Source of the DNA: Planctomycetota bacterium | GTDB taxonomy: Bacteria; Planctomycetota; Phycisphaerae; UBA1845 | Reading direction: 5' to 3' | DNA: 64,000 nucleotides | NCBI GenBank assembly: GCA_024276605.1 | Contig: JAJRWX010000108.1 | Coordinates: 1-64,000 of the forward strand | Part shown: piece by piece, positions 7,540 through 16,782 of the stretch | Layout of the letters: the number at the start of each line of letters is the position of its first letter | Numbering within the stretch: the first letter of the stretch is position 1 | Notes under the pieces: generated by a model | Seen by the model: the letters and a program-made list of their open reading frames with translations, nothing else | Database searches by the model: none | Told to the model about the DNA's origin: nothing | Made by a program: the position numbers and the translations under genes

Positions 7540-9392
7540 TTGAGTTGCTCCTCACTTGTATGGCCTGTGGAGGGTTTATCATGGCTACCAACCAATCGGG
7601 CATACTCACCGTCGAGGTTTAGTAGTTGATCGTGCGTGCCATTTTCGCAAATTTGTCCCTCACGAAAAACGATAATACGATCGAATCGATGCATTTCCTG
7701 GAGTCGGTGACATATGACAATAGTGGTGCGCTTTGATGGAGACGACATCCAAGTGCTTTCTATTTCTTTTCGTGATACGGGGTCAAGACCTGTAGCCGGC
7801 TCGTCCAACAACAAAATAGCTGGGTCCAACAATAGCGCTCGGGCTAAGGCGATTTTTTGACGCTGACCACCAGATAAAGTACATCCCGCTTGACCTAATA
7901 TGGTATTGTACTGCTCGGGTAGTGCGCGGATGAAACCATTTGCGCCGACCGCCTTGGCTGTTTCTCGCACGGTTTTGAGCTTTGTGTCGGGATCGCCAAA
8001 CGCGATGTTTTCTCGTATCGATAAACCAAATAATACAGTGTCCTGGTTTACCCAGCCGATGCTTCGGCGAAGTGACGCCAAAGTGGCCTGACGAATATCC
8101 ATGCCATCCAGCTTGATGCAGCCCTGATGAGGATCGAAAAATCGAAGCAGTAACTTAGCCAGTGTACTTTTTCCTGCGCCGTTGTGACCGACGACGGCGA
8201 TACGCTCTCCCGCTTGGATGTGCAGCGAAACATCACGAAGCGCCTCAGTGCCATCGGCATAAGCGTAGGTTACGTGTTCGATGGAAATGTCCCCGCGCAC
8301 ATTTTCAATCGGCGTACTATGCTCGCCGTCAGATACTTCAGCCTCCAGTGCAAACAGCTCGGCCACGCGCTCGCCGCAGGACGTTGATTTAGCGAGCTGT
8401 CCGGCTACTTTGGCAAACCGCCGCATGGGTTTTTGTAGCGAGCGCAGGTAGGATAAAAAGACAAGCAAATCGCCGGCAGTCATGGTTTCGCTTAACACCG
8501 CACGTACGCCGACGTATAGGATGGCGCAGGTAGAAGTAGCGGAGGCGATAGTGATCACGCGGTATAACTTGGATTGTAATCGCGTCGTTTTGACTCCGGC
8601 GCGAACTGAACTACGATTCTGACGTGAAAAGCGTTTCTGTTCAATGCCTTGACGATTAAATGCTTGAATCGTCGGCAGTGCCCCTAGTGCATCGTGGGCG
8701 ATACTGGCGACCATGCTCTCATTCTCACGTTGATTCTTGGTGGCTTTGCGGATTTGCCGTGAGATGCGATATCCCATCCACAGCGTGATCGGAATGGTCG
8801 CTAATCCCAATAATCCGAGTACGGGATTTAGCCAAAGCATCGCGGCGATCATCGCTACGACTGTTAGCCCCGCTTGGGTCGACGAGATGACGGCGTTAAT
8901 GAGCATCTGCCGCAGCATTTGAATGTCGCCGGTGATCCGCATGAGTAAGTCCCCCGTGCGGCGACGCTCTAGCAATTGGGGGGGGAGAGATTGTAAATGG
9001 GCGAAAAGATCACGACGGAGGTTCCCAACGACGCGTTGACCGGTCTGTGCCAAATTTACGTCACGAAGGTGAGAGAAGATGCCATCTAACACCGCAATGA
9101 CAACAATGCCCCCACAGACCCAACCCAACACGGAGATTGGCGTGGGTGCGATGCTCGCAAGAAACTGCCCTAGCTGACTGGATGACATTTTGTCAGTGAG
9201 TACAAAATCGAAAATAATTTTGATAGGCCACGGTGCGAGCAGTTGCATTGTGACCGCGCCGAAAGCTGCGGCCATGACGCCTACGAGGGTCATGCGATAG
9301 GGGCGAATATACTGCGCGAAACGCTTCCACACGGCACCAGCGGCGCCTAGGTCGAGCTTGCCACGCGCGGTCTTGATGATCCAATGGGTCAT
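7533..9392 (-). CDS. ABC exporter, fused permease and ATPase (MsbA-like half transporter)
   Basis: The 619-residue protein has an N-terminal transmembrane domain (about residues 30-330) with six predicted helices, followed by an ATP-binding domain: Walker A GHNGAGKST (402-410), Q-loop Gln at 450, signature LSGGQ (506-510) and Walker B ILLLDE (526-531). All catalytic residues are present. Such half transporters dimerise in the inner membrane and export lipids, lipid-linked sugars, peptides or glycans. Its place between three glycosyltransferases and three kinases suggests that it moves a glycan or glycolipid made by the cluster. The ATG has GGAGG eight bases upstream and follows the preceding stop codon directly, with no spacer. 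Confidence 0.93.
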   Translation of the reverse strand: MTHWIIKTARGKLDLGAAGAVWKRFAQYIRPYRMTLVGVMAAAFGAVTMQLLAPWPIKIIFDFVLTDKMSSSQLGQFLASIAPTPISVLGWVCGGIVVIAVLDGIFSHLRDVNLAQTGQRVVGNLRRDLFAHLQSLPPQLLERRRTGDLLMRITGDIQMLRQMLINAVISSTQAGLTVVAMIAAMLWLNPVLGLLGLATIPITLWMGYRISRQIRKATKNQRENESMVASIAHDALGALPTIQAFNRQGIEQKRFSRQNRSSVRAGVKTTRLQSKLYRVITIASATSTCAILYVGVRAVLSETMTAGDLLVFLSYLRSLQKPMRRFAKVAGQLAKSTSCGERVAELFALEAEVSDGEHSTPIENVRGDISIEHVTYAYADGTEALRDVSLHIQAGERIAVVGHNGAGKSTLAKLLLRFFDPHQGCIKLDGMDIRQATLASLRRSIGWVNQDTVLFGLSIRENIAFGDPDTKLKTVRETAKAVGANGFIRALPEQYNTILGQAGCTLSGGQRQKIALARALLLDPAILLLDEPATGLDPVSRKEIESTWMSSPSKRTTIVICHRLQEMHRFDRIIVFREGQICENGTHDQLLNLDGEYARLVGSHDKPSTGHTSEEQLKC

Positions 9393-10724
9393 CTATACAA
9401 CCTCCGTAGAGAGGTTCTCATCCAGCGAGGTGCAGGCATCAGGTCTGTCTTGGGTTACTATAGCCGAGGCATGATCGCGGGTTCCGTTGCACAAGAGAGA
9501 ACGAAGCTTGCAAACATTTGTCGTCACATTAAACCGTTCCTGCACGCGTTGTTGTCCACCGGTAGAGAGAGACAGGGCAAGTTGTTGATCCACCAGCGTT
9601 TTTTCAATGGCCTGTGCAAGACCTTGCGCGTCACCAGGATCGACCAACAGCCCGCTTTGGCCATCCTCAATAATCTCTGGAATGCCGCTGAGTTTGGTAC
9701 TGACCGTCGGGCATCCACAGGCTAAGGATTCTAGTAGCACGGTCGGCAAAGCGTCCACGTTGCCATCTTTCGCGCGGACACACGGCAGTGCGAAGCACGA
9801 GGCCTGTTGCATTTTCTTGCGCACCTCGTTTTGTTCCAATGCACCGACCAGTTTCACCACAGGCTTTAAGTTCAGCTCCTTGATGGCTTGTTGAAGTTTG
9901 CGCTGTTCACGACCTTCCCCGGCGATTTCGCATTGCAGTTGTAGTCCGCGTTTGTGTAGGATGTCGACGGCGTGAATAAGATCAATGAACCCTTTCTTTT
10001 CGATAAGGCGTCCCACGCTGAAAATAGTCATAGGCTTTCGAGCAGAGCCGTTCGGTGTAAAACGCGAGGTATCGATGCCGTTGTACAGGACTTTGACTTT
10101 TGAAGCATCCAGGCCGGGTAGATGATCGATCATGTATTGACGGTTCGATTCGCATACCGTCACGACGAATTGCGAGGCATTGATTTTTTTGCATAGCAAT
10201 TGTTTGTTGACGTTATCGCGAAAAATGTCGAAGGCATGAAGCGTTAAGCTATACGATAAATTTCCTAACATATTAGCTAACAGCGCTACGGTAGCTTCAT
10301 CGGTGCCGAAGTGAACGTGTACATGGTCAATATTATTTTTGCGAACCCATCGTAGAAGTTCATTGGCCTGTACGAGTTCAAATAAATTTTCTCCTGCGTA
10401 TCTCCGGACGAGACGTATGGCACGCATGTAGTCGCCGGGTTGTCGACGAAATAGCTTGACTTGGGCGCGTAGATGTTTCCAGACATTTCCTATGATGCGA
10501 TCGTTGAAGTAATTGACTCGTGCGCGCACCCGCGTCGCGGATTCATGAAATACGCCTTCGTTGGGCAAGCGTAACGAAGCAATGTGTAAATCCGTGCCTT
10601 GCTTTTCTAGCTCAAGAATTTCATTGACAACGAATGTCTGAGAAAAACGGGGGTACATGCGAAGCATATAACCAATACGCTTTTCGCTGGTGGGTGCCGG
10701 TGTTGTCGTCGTTAGTGGTTTCAT
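9393..10724 (-). CDS. GT4-family glycosyltransferase
   Basis: The 443-residue protein is a GT-B fold retaining glycosyltransferase. Signs are YPRFSQTFV near the N-terminus (typical of exopolysaccharide transferases of the colanic-acid type), VLYNGID (about 212-218), SVGRLIEKKG (about 236-245) starting the donor-binding domain, and the acidic donor motif in LLESLACGCPT with a second Glu in GIPEII (about 350). It has no membrane helices and should act on a lipid-linked or soluble acceptor at the cytoplasmic face. The ATG at 10724 lies 14 bases after the previous gene, and the stop codon abuts the start of the ABC exporter. Donor and acceptor cannot be read from the sequence. Confidence 0.9.
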   Translation of the reverse strand: MKPLTTTTPAPTSEKRIGYMLRMYPRFSQTFVVNEILELEKQGTDLHIASLRLPNEGVFHESATRVRARVNYFNDRIIGNVWKHLRAQVKLFRRQPGDYMRAIRLVRRYAGENLFELVQANELLRWVRKNNIDHVHVHFGTDEATVALLANMLGNLSYSLTLHAFDIFRDNVNKQLLCKKINASQFVVTVCESNRQYMIDHLPGLDASKVKVLYNGIDTSRFTPNGSARKPMTIFSVGRLIEKKGFIDLIHAVDILHKRGLQLQCEIAGEGREQRKLQQAIKELNLKPVVKLVGALEQNEVRKKMQQASCFALPCVRAKDGNVDALPTVLLESLACGCPTVSTKLSGIPEIIEDGQSGLLVDPGDAQGLAQAIEKTLVDQQLALSLSTGGQQRVQERFNVTTNVCKLRSLLCNGTRDHASAIVTQDRPDACTSLDENLSTEVV

Positions 10725-10738
10725 CTTTACTCACCGGT

Positions 10739-12025
10739 TCACGCGATACGTTCAAGTCGTTGATGGGGATCGTCTGATTGTGATTCTATCATTCTACGAT
10801 GCATGGCTTTGTCCAATGTGTGCATTGTTGCTTGAGCGGCATGTCGCCAGGTGTATTGACTGCACACATGATCGAAAGCCGTTTGACTAAGTTTCTTTCG
10901 CATCGTTGGATTGTCATAGGCACGTTTAAGTTTTTCGCAGAGATCGTCCACATCATCAGGTTCGAATAGCAGTCCGGACTCGTTATCCTTCAAAATGTCG
11001 GCCATCTGACCAAGTCGAGATGCCACTACGCAGACCCCGGCAGCCATGTATTCGAACAGCTTGATGGGTGAATAATAAAACGACGTCGTTTGCTTCGATG
11101 GTGCGACAGCTACGTCCATGGCATGCAATACACGGGGCACTTCGGCGTGGGCAATCGCGCCTAGGAACGTGACGGAGGATGCCAAGCCTAATTGTGTCAC
11201 GAGTTCGCGCAGATGGTTTTCCTGGGGACCGGACCCGGCTAAGAGTAAGTGTGCCTCTGGTATGTCGCGCTTGAGTTTGGCAAACGAGTGAACGAGTGTT
11301 TCTACGCCGTGCCAGGGTTTGAACGTGCCGACAAAGCCGATCGTGAATACATCGGGTATCTGTAATTCGCGGCGCATGTCGCTCGCGGGTAGGTCACACA
11401 CAAAACGGTCAATGTTCACACCGTTTGGAATGACATCGATTTTTTCCGGGTCAATGCCTTTTTCGGCTAATGCCTGAGCCAGGCATTGAGAAACAGCCAT
11501 CATTCGATCGCAATGGTTGAAAACATGATTCTCGATATCGCCGGCTAATGCCTTCAAGTGGAGTGAGCGGAATTGTGCGGCTTCTTCTGTGAGAATGGCA
11601 TTGACCTCGAGTATGTGTGGGATGTCCAATCGTTGAGATATGTCTATGCCGACATGCCCCATCAGCGACAACCGTTCAATGACGGCATCGGGTGCGAAAT
11701 CATTGATTGGTTCGGTCAGCTCCTCCGCAGCGCGTATGTTGTACCATAATGAACGAAATTCTCGGGCCATCCCGTCACTTAGACCGCGATCGCGTAGCCA
11801 AGTTTTCATTTGTTGAGGAATTTGTTTGATCGCTTTGGAAGGCGGTGCCAATACGGAAACTGTAGCGTGGTCGTCACCGGTTCCCGGATTGGGAGAGAGG
11901 ATCGAGACCTCATGTCCCAACTCAGCCAGCGCCGTCGTGATCGAGCGCAGGTGGATCGATGCCCCCTTCACGCCACGAACGGGTATACCGAAATCACTAC
12001 ATACGTACAGCAGTCGCACTTTCAT
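10739..12025 (-). CDS. GT4-family glycosyltransferase
   Basis: This 428-residue GT-B enzyme starts MKVRLLYVCSDFGIPVRG and then has a G-x-S-x-H element (KGASIHLRS), the usual acceptor-side start of GT4 enzymes. The C-terminal donor domain begins with IGFVGTFKPWHGV and carries YYSPIKLFEYMAAGVCVV, where the E of FEYM is the conserved donor-binding glutamate. The ATG at 12025 lies inside the end of the preceding gene (29-base overlap) with AAGGAT upstream. Its neighbours are two other transferases, so the three enzymes probably act one after another on the same glycan. Confidence 0.9.
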   Translation of the reverse strand: MKVRLLYVCSDFGIPVRGVKGASIHLRSITTALAELGHEVSILSPNPGTGDDHATVSVLAPPSKAIKQIPQQMKTWLRDRGLSDGMAREFRSLWYNIRAAEELTEPINDFAPDAVIERLSLMGHVGIDISQRLDIPHILEVNAILTEEAAQFRSLHLKALAGDIENHVFNHCDRMMAVSQCLAQALAEKGIDPEKIDVIPNGVNIDRFVCDLPASDMRRELQIPDVFTIGFVGTFKPWHGVETLVHSFAKLKRDIPEAHLLLAGSGPQENHLRELVTQLGLASSVTFLGAIAHAEVPRVLHAMDVAVAPSKQTTSFYYSPIKLFEYMAAGVCVVASRLGQMADILKDNESGLLFEPDDVDDLCEKLKRAYDNPTMRKKLSQTAFDHVCSQYTWRHAAQATMHTLDKAMHRRMIESQSDDPHQRLERIA

Positions 12026-13211
12026 TATCCTTATACTGTAGTTCTTTGAAGCGAAGGGCGACGCGGTCCAAACCGTTCAAATCCAGGACTTGGTTGTTCA
12101 CTTTGGATTGGTGGTTTAGTAAAAATTGAACGCGCTTAGATAACAATTGCGGCGAGAGTTGTGACGGCTCGATCATTTCGAGAATGCCAAGGTCCTGCCA
12201 TAGACGCGCACGCATCAGTTGTTCCTGGCGAGGTTGCATGCGTGGAACAATAAGGGCACGTTTTTTGTTTGCCGCGATTTCGCACAGTGTGTTGTATCCT
12301 CCCATAGATACTACCAGGGCCGCATTGCGGATGCGCTGAGATAGATTAGGATCGTACGGTACCCATTCCACAAGCGGAATGGATGATGCTTTATCTTGCA
12401 GAGCGAGACTGGTTTCCGTCGGTAGATCAGGACCAGCAACGAGTACGGAGCGTATGCCTTGCTGTGCTAATTGACCAGCCGCTTCATCGAGAAACGTCTG
12501 CAAAAGTGATTCGCCATCCGTTCCGCCGCCGACCGTCACTAATACATACGGAGGTGTATTTTCGACGGTCGTTGAAGACGCTGCAACTTTTCGTGTGACG
12601 TACCCCACATACTGAAGTTTTTCGCGCACTTGCGTTGAAAGTTGATAATGATCAGCCACATCGAAAATCTGCTGCATGCCATACACCCATATTTCGTCGA
12701 ACAACGTAGCTAGTTTGCCCGGCACGCCCAATTGCTGCCACTGCGCAATAGTCACGAGTGGCGCATCTTCGATGTCACGCATACCGAAAACGATGCGTGT
12801 GTTAGGGCGCTGCTCACGCAACCATTCCAGGGCAGACAGCAACTCGCCACAGACGCCGACCGGTGCTTTATCAACGATGACAATGGTCGGATCAAAAAAA
12901 CGAACGCTGTCACGAAGCATGTTGGAACGCAATTGCATGATGTTATCTGAAGGGAGCGCAAAAAATTTACTCTGATATTCGTTAGGGTGGGCTTTAATTA
13001 ACGCAGGTAGCTTGATGTAATCAGCGTGTTGGATGCCATCGAACATGGACACATAGGGTGTGCCTGTAGCAATCAAAAAGCTGGTATCGGGAACATCGCG
13101 ACCGATGCGATGGCAGATGGCTGTGGTGCGTGCCAGGTGTCCGATACCCACACCGTCATGGCAATACGCAAACACACGTTCTTGGCCTTTATGATCTTGT
13201 TTTACACTCAT
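11997..13211 (-). CDS. GT28/MurG-like glycosyltransferase, first gene of the operon
   Basis: The 404-residue protein has a GT-B fold of the MurG/GT28 type. The N-terminal GVGIGHLARTTAI (about 20-32) corresponds to the GxGH loop, the second domain starts with VTVGGGTDGE (about 225-234), and SMGGYNTLCE (about 302-311) is the donor-phosphate and base-binding region. Such enzymes transfer sugars from nucleotide-sugar donors to lipid-linked acceptors. The ATG at 13211 is preceded by TTAGGA. No co-directed gene lies upstream, so the operon promoter should lie in 13212-13627, where two identical palindromes sit. The end overlaps the next gene by 29 bases. Confidence 0.85.
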   Translation of the reverse strand: MSVKQDHKGQERVFAYCHDGVGIGHLARTTAICHRIGRDVPDTSFLIATGTPYVSMFDGIQHADYIKLPALIKAHPNEYQSKFFALPSDNIMQLRSNMLRDSVRFFDPTIVIVDKAPVGVCGELLSALEWLREQRPNTRIVFGMRDIEDAPLVTIAQWQQLGVPGKLATLFDEIWVYGMQQIFDVADHYQLSTQVREKLQYVGYVTRKVAASSTTVENTPPYVLVTVGGGTDGESLLQTFLDEAAGQLAQQGIRSVLVAGPDLPTETSLALQDKASSIPLVEWVPYDPNLSQRIRNAALVVSMGGYNTLCEIAANKKRALIVPRMQPRQEQLMRARLWQDLGILEMIEPSQLSPQLLSKRVQFLLNHQSKVNNQVLDLNGLDRVALRFKELQYKDNESATAVRM

Positions 13212-13627
13212 GCGTAGTTATGGTCCTAATTCGAAAAATAAACGTACCGGTTAAGGGCAGTACACGATCCATTCCGCGCTGGAGTGACTCACGTAAGTGT
13301 TCTTATCGCTTCTAGGGGGCGAATTTGAAGGCACAGATCGGGTAGGCGAGAAAGTAGTGCGAGTAGGCTCGCAGTCGTGATGGCAGATTGCGAGTAGGCT
13401 CGCAGTGATTGATGTATGACGAGATCAGGTGAAACCAACATAGCTTGGGAAAACGTCGAATGCAGGCATTGTGGGGCGAGGTAGGTTAGCGGACTGAGTT
13501 TGGCATTGGAATTGCTTTGATTATCTCTTATTCGCGGCTAACAATAAACAAGACTAATCCTCAGATGTGTTAGGTGGGTTGGTTTTGTTAGGGGCAAAGA
13601 AGTATCTCAGGACGGGAGTTAGAAGAA
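13212..13627. other. Divergent intergenic region between glycan operon and dockerin gene
   Basis: These 416 bases separate two divergent transcription units and should hold promoters for both. The clearest structure is the pair of identical palindromes described separately. No coding potential, tRNA or strong consensus promoter was recognised. Confidence 0.6.
13358..13406. promoter_or_regulatory. Two identical palindromes 31 bp apart (operator-like)
   Basis: The 18-base sequence TGCGAGTAGGCTCGCAGT occurs at 13358-13375 and again at 13389-13406. Each copy contains the inverted repeat GCGAG-TAGG-CTCGC. The copies are spaced 31 bases start to start, close to three helical turns, so two dimers would bind on the same face of the DNA. 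They lie between the starts of the ten-gene operon (13211, minus) and the 1033-residue secreted protein (13628, plus). A paired operator is one reading; small intergenic hairpin repeats are the alternative. Confidence 0.45.
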
Positions 13628-16600
13628 GTGTACATATCCAGAGTCAATGTGCGCGCTTTGGCTGGCTTAATTGCCATCGTTGCCATTTCGTGGTCGCCAA
13701 TCAGTAGTTTTGCGCAAGTGCTTAATCATCCGGTCATCACCGAAGTGTATACCGACCCTTTCGGTCTTAACGACGGCCCCGTAGGAAGTGACCCTGCAAG
13801 CCAGCATCAAGAGTACATTGAAATCTACATTCCGCCGTGCGCGGACCTCGTTGGTCTCAATTGTAATGCGTTAAATCTTACGTTCTATGAAGTCGAAGGC
13901 GATTCGAGTAGCTCCGGTGTAGAGCTAATAAACTACCGCTTCGACTTACCAACGCTGCAAGCTGGTACGACCGGAAAAGTCGTCGTGTTGGGTTGGTTAA
14001 AGTACATTGGCGATCCTCCATCGGCCTTGGCTGGAACGTCAAATACGCGCATAGCCATGATTAATAACCAGGTAACGAGTACCGGCGGTGCTTACGACTT
14101 TATCGCCATCAACGGTAACCATTTTGGTGGCGGGGTAACCAATCCGAATTTCTCAGCGATATTGGCGGAAAGCTTTATCAATGTCCCTAATGAAACCAGA
14201 AGTGGTATTGTACAAGACGGTTCCGGCGTTTATTTGCTCGTTAATCGGGATGCCGCTGGTTACGTCCAGCTATGCGACGACAAAAATCTTACGGGTTGTT
14301 CGTCTGCGGGTTTTTGTCGTGGCAGCTTAATTGTGGGTACGCTGACTCCCTGTACGGTAGGGGCGGTGAATGCTTGTGCTGATGGGTCTAAGTGTCTTCC
14401 TCAAGGCGCTCACCCTGTCCTTCCGGACAATAACTTCGGATTGAGCACAAGTGCTTTGTTGGATGGTTATGCTGGTAATAACGATAGTAAATTTAGAATC
14501 GATCAACAGCCTGTGACGTGTAATGATGTTCCGGCTAATTGCAACGACCTCGAAACCGTACTCACGGCTGGTGGTGCATTTAGTTTGTTGATCCCGCAAA
14601 TGCCGGATGAAGACACCACGCGTCTGACGCCTACTGTCGGTAACGGTTTCGCGCGAATATACCCAGATGTAGCTAAAACCACGGAAGATAGTAACGCATT
14701 TAATGATGATCCTGTGGTGGATGCGATGGAGAGCTATCGACTGATCCGTAATGCTGGACCGTTTTACCCGACGCCGGGTGTTGTCCCACTATCGACTTCC
14801 GCCCCAGAGCTTAGTGTTGCCGATGACACGGAGCAGAATTTTGAAGTCTTAACGAAAACGACGGGACGACCGGGCATTTTATCAGCGAATACCGGAGGCG
14901 CCTTCAACATCGACATGTCTGTTTCAGGCATAACCCTGCCTGCGGGGGCAGCCACTTTTGCGCCAGGAATTACTGATACAAATGTTGCAGGGCAAACTTT
15001 TGGATTTCCGTCGGTAGCTATAACCCCGAATGCCGGAGCTACCCATTTGTCTAGCGCCACAGCGAATGTGACAGTAACTGCGGTCAACAGTTCCGGGGGC
15101 CTGCCCGCTGTACAAAACGCATCACAGCAAGTTTCCGTAACCGCTACGATTCTCAATCCGATTGACGGTAAGGATGTAACGGGCGCAGCCTTTCAGACCA
15201 CCGTTTTTCTTGCGATTCAGCCGCTCAGAGATGATCCAGGTGTGCTTAACGAATTCCTAGCTTCAAGCGTTGGCACGTTCATCGCAGGACAACCTAACGC
15301 AGCTTTACTGGGTACCGTGGGTAATGCATCATTCTTGCTTGATCCTCTTAGCAATCTAAGCGACTCAACCGTATGGAGTGGTAGGACGAAGGACTTACCC
15401 ACACTCAGTGAAGAGTGTACCAACTGGATCAACATACCAGGCCCTGGCGTTAAACTGGATTTCGCTCAAACGGTACTCACTTCTGCGGAAGCTACGCAGA
15501 ATTGTGTGAATCCGGCGAATTGTCAGGATGCAGAGATTACAACTTATGCAGAATCTTTCACGCGTAATACTACGTTCGCAGGTACGGTGTGTGATGACGG
15601 TAGTGGTACTTTCTGTGGACAAACGCCTCAGAACGTTGGTGACGCCTGCAATCCACCGAATTTAACTGGCAGATGTATAGCCGTCTGTGCACCTGGCGTA
15701 GATACCTTTATTCAGGCGCAGTCGTTTAATAATCCGGACATATCAACATTCGGCGGAACATTCTCTCCTACAGAATTGGTTTTCTTTGCAGATAGTAAAG
15801 GGGTAACCGGGAATGTGCGTAGCGGTCTGTCAAATGCGACTACATCCAGAACGTTTGAGTTATTGATTGTAGATTATAATTCTTTCAGTGTAGGCAACAA
15901 CAGATATGAGAGCGGTCTGACGGATGATTTTGGTATCATGATCAAAGTGCTTGATACTGACAACACCATTGTAGAACCGGGTGAATTTGTATTCTTGAGT
16001 TTCTCAGGCGGTTTCCAAGGGGCCGATATTGACATGCTGGTGGGAGCTGATGGCGATGTGATTGCCAATTTGATCTTCCTTGACCTGGATAACCTGCATG
16101 ATCAGTTGGGCATTCTTTCCATCAACAATATTTATATCGTGGATGGTAGCGGGCCTGGTGAAGTTGACATTTTAGAAGTGTTTGCTCTCAATCCCGTGGG
16201 TGGTACGCAAACGACTATCTTATCATCAGTTCCAGCCACTGGGCGTTCGCTTCCACGCTCTGCGGGCAATGTCATGAGACTGACTTTCTCGCAGGATATT
16301 ACACTACCCGCGACGGGTGAGTTGGTGATTCAAGAATTGCTACCTGTTAGTCAGTTTGGTGTGGACTTGGCTTCCGGTTTTGCAATGAGTATCGAAAATG
16401 ATATGTCTGGAAATCCACGTGTTTTGCGTATCGAGGACACCGGTGCTGCCGATTTATTCCATCGGACATGGTACTCGATTCGTAATACGGGATCATGGCC
16501 GGGCGTCAGTCCTTTCGAAATACAGCTCGTGGTTCAGGTGGGTGATGCTGACAATGATGGTACTGTCGGCAATGTGGATATTAGCTCCATCAATGCTAAT

Positions 16601-16729
16601 TTCACATTCAATGCATTAGACGACGACCGCAACGACATTGATGGTGACAGCTTCGTTAACGCTGCCGACATTGATCTTGCTGCCTCTAATATACCGTCGT
16701 TCATCGTACAAAAGCCAACAGGTCATTAA
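13628..16729 (+). CDS. Large secreted protein with C-terminal dockerin-like domain
   Basis: The 1033-residue protein begins with a signal peptide (hydrophobic ALAGLIAIVAISW, cleavage after SSFAQ) and continues with VITEVYTDPFG, a start resembling lamin-tail-like domains of exported planctomycete proteins. The middle has several Cys-rich patches (near residues 215-265 and 595-695), probably disulfide-bonded surface loops. The C-terminus has two calcium loops, DADNDGTVGNVD and DIDGDSFVNAADID, which together form a dockerin-like module, so the protein may attach to a partner or the cell surface. The start is a GTG with GGGAG upstream; start choice is moderately sure. Function of the body is unknown. 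Confidence 0.75.
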   Translation: MYISRVNVRALAGLIAIVAISWSPISSFAQVLNHPVITEVYTDPFGLNDGPVGSDPASQHQEYIEIYIPPCADLVGLNCNALNLTFYEVEGDSSSSGVELINYRFDLPTLQAGTTGKVVVLGWLKYIGDPPSALAGTSNTRIAMINNQVTSTGGAYDFIAINGNHFGGGVTNPNFSAILAESFINVPNETRSGIVQDGSGVYLLVNRDAAGYVQLCDDKNLTGCSSAGFCRGSLIVGTLTPCTVGAVNACADGSKCLPQGAHPVLPDNNFGLSTSALLDGYAGNNDSKFRIDQQPVTCNDVPANCNDLETVLTAGGAFSLLIPQMPDEDTTRLTPTVGNGFARIYPDVAKTTEDSNAFNDDPVVDAMESYRLIRNAGPFYPTPGVVPLSTSAPELSVADDTEQNFEVLTKTTGRPGILSANTGGAFNIDMSVSGITLPAGAATFAPGITDTNVAGQTFGFPSVAITPNAGATHLSSATANVTVTAVNSSGGLPAVQNASQQVSVTATILNPIDGKDVTGAAFQTTVFLAIQPLRDDPGVLNEFLASSVGTFIAGQPNAALLGTVGNASFLLDPLSNLSDSTVWSGRTKDLPTLSEECTNWINIPGPGVKLDFAQTVLTSAEATQNCVNPANCQDAEITTYAESFTRNTTFAGTVCDDGSGTFCGQTPQNVGDACNPPNLTGRCIAVCAPGVDTFIQAQSFNNPDISTFGGTFSPTELVFFADSKGVTGNVRSGLSNATTSRTFELLIVDYNSFSVGNNRYESGLTDDFGIMIKVLDTDNTIVEPGEFVFLSFSGGFQGADIDMLVGADGDVIANLIFLDLDNLHDQLGILSINNIYIVDGSGPGEVDILEVFALNPVGGTQTTILSSVPATGRSLPRSAGNVMRLTFSQDITLPATGELVIQELLPVSQFGVDLASGFAMSIENDMSGNPRVLRIEDTGAADLFHRTWYSIRNTGSWPGVSPFEIQLVVQVGDADNDGTVGNVDISSINANFTFNALDDDRNDIDGDSFVNAADIDLAASNIPSFIVQKPTGH

Positions 16730-16782
16730 TGGAGTTAGTGAAATTGAGGTAGACCTGATAGTTATTGTTTATAGAGTTTGAA

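Noticed and set aside
11997-13211. MurG of peptidoglycan synthesis
   Set aside because: The fold is GT28/MurG-like, but MurG-specific neighbours (mur, fts genes) are absent and it heads a glycan operon, so a murG symbol was not given.
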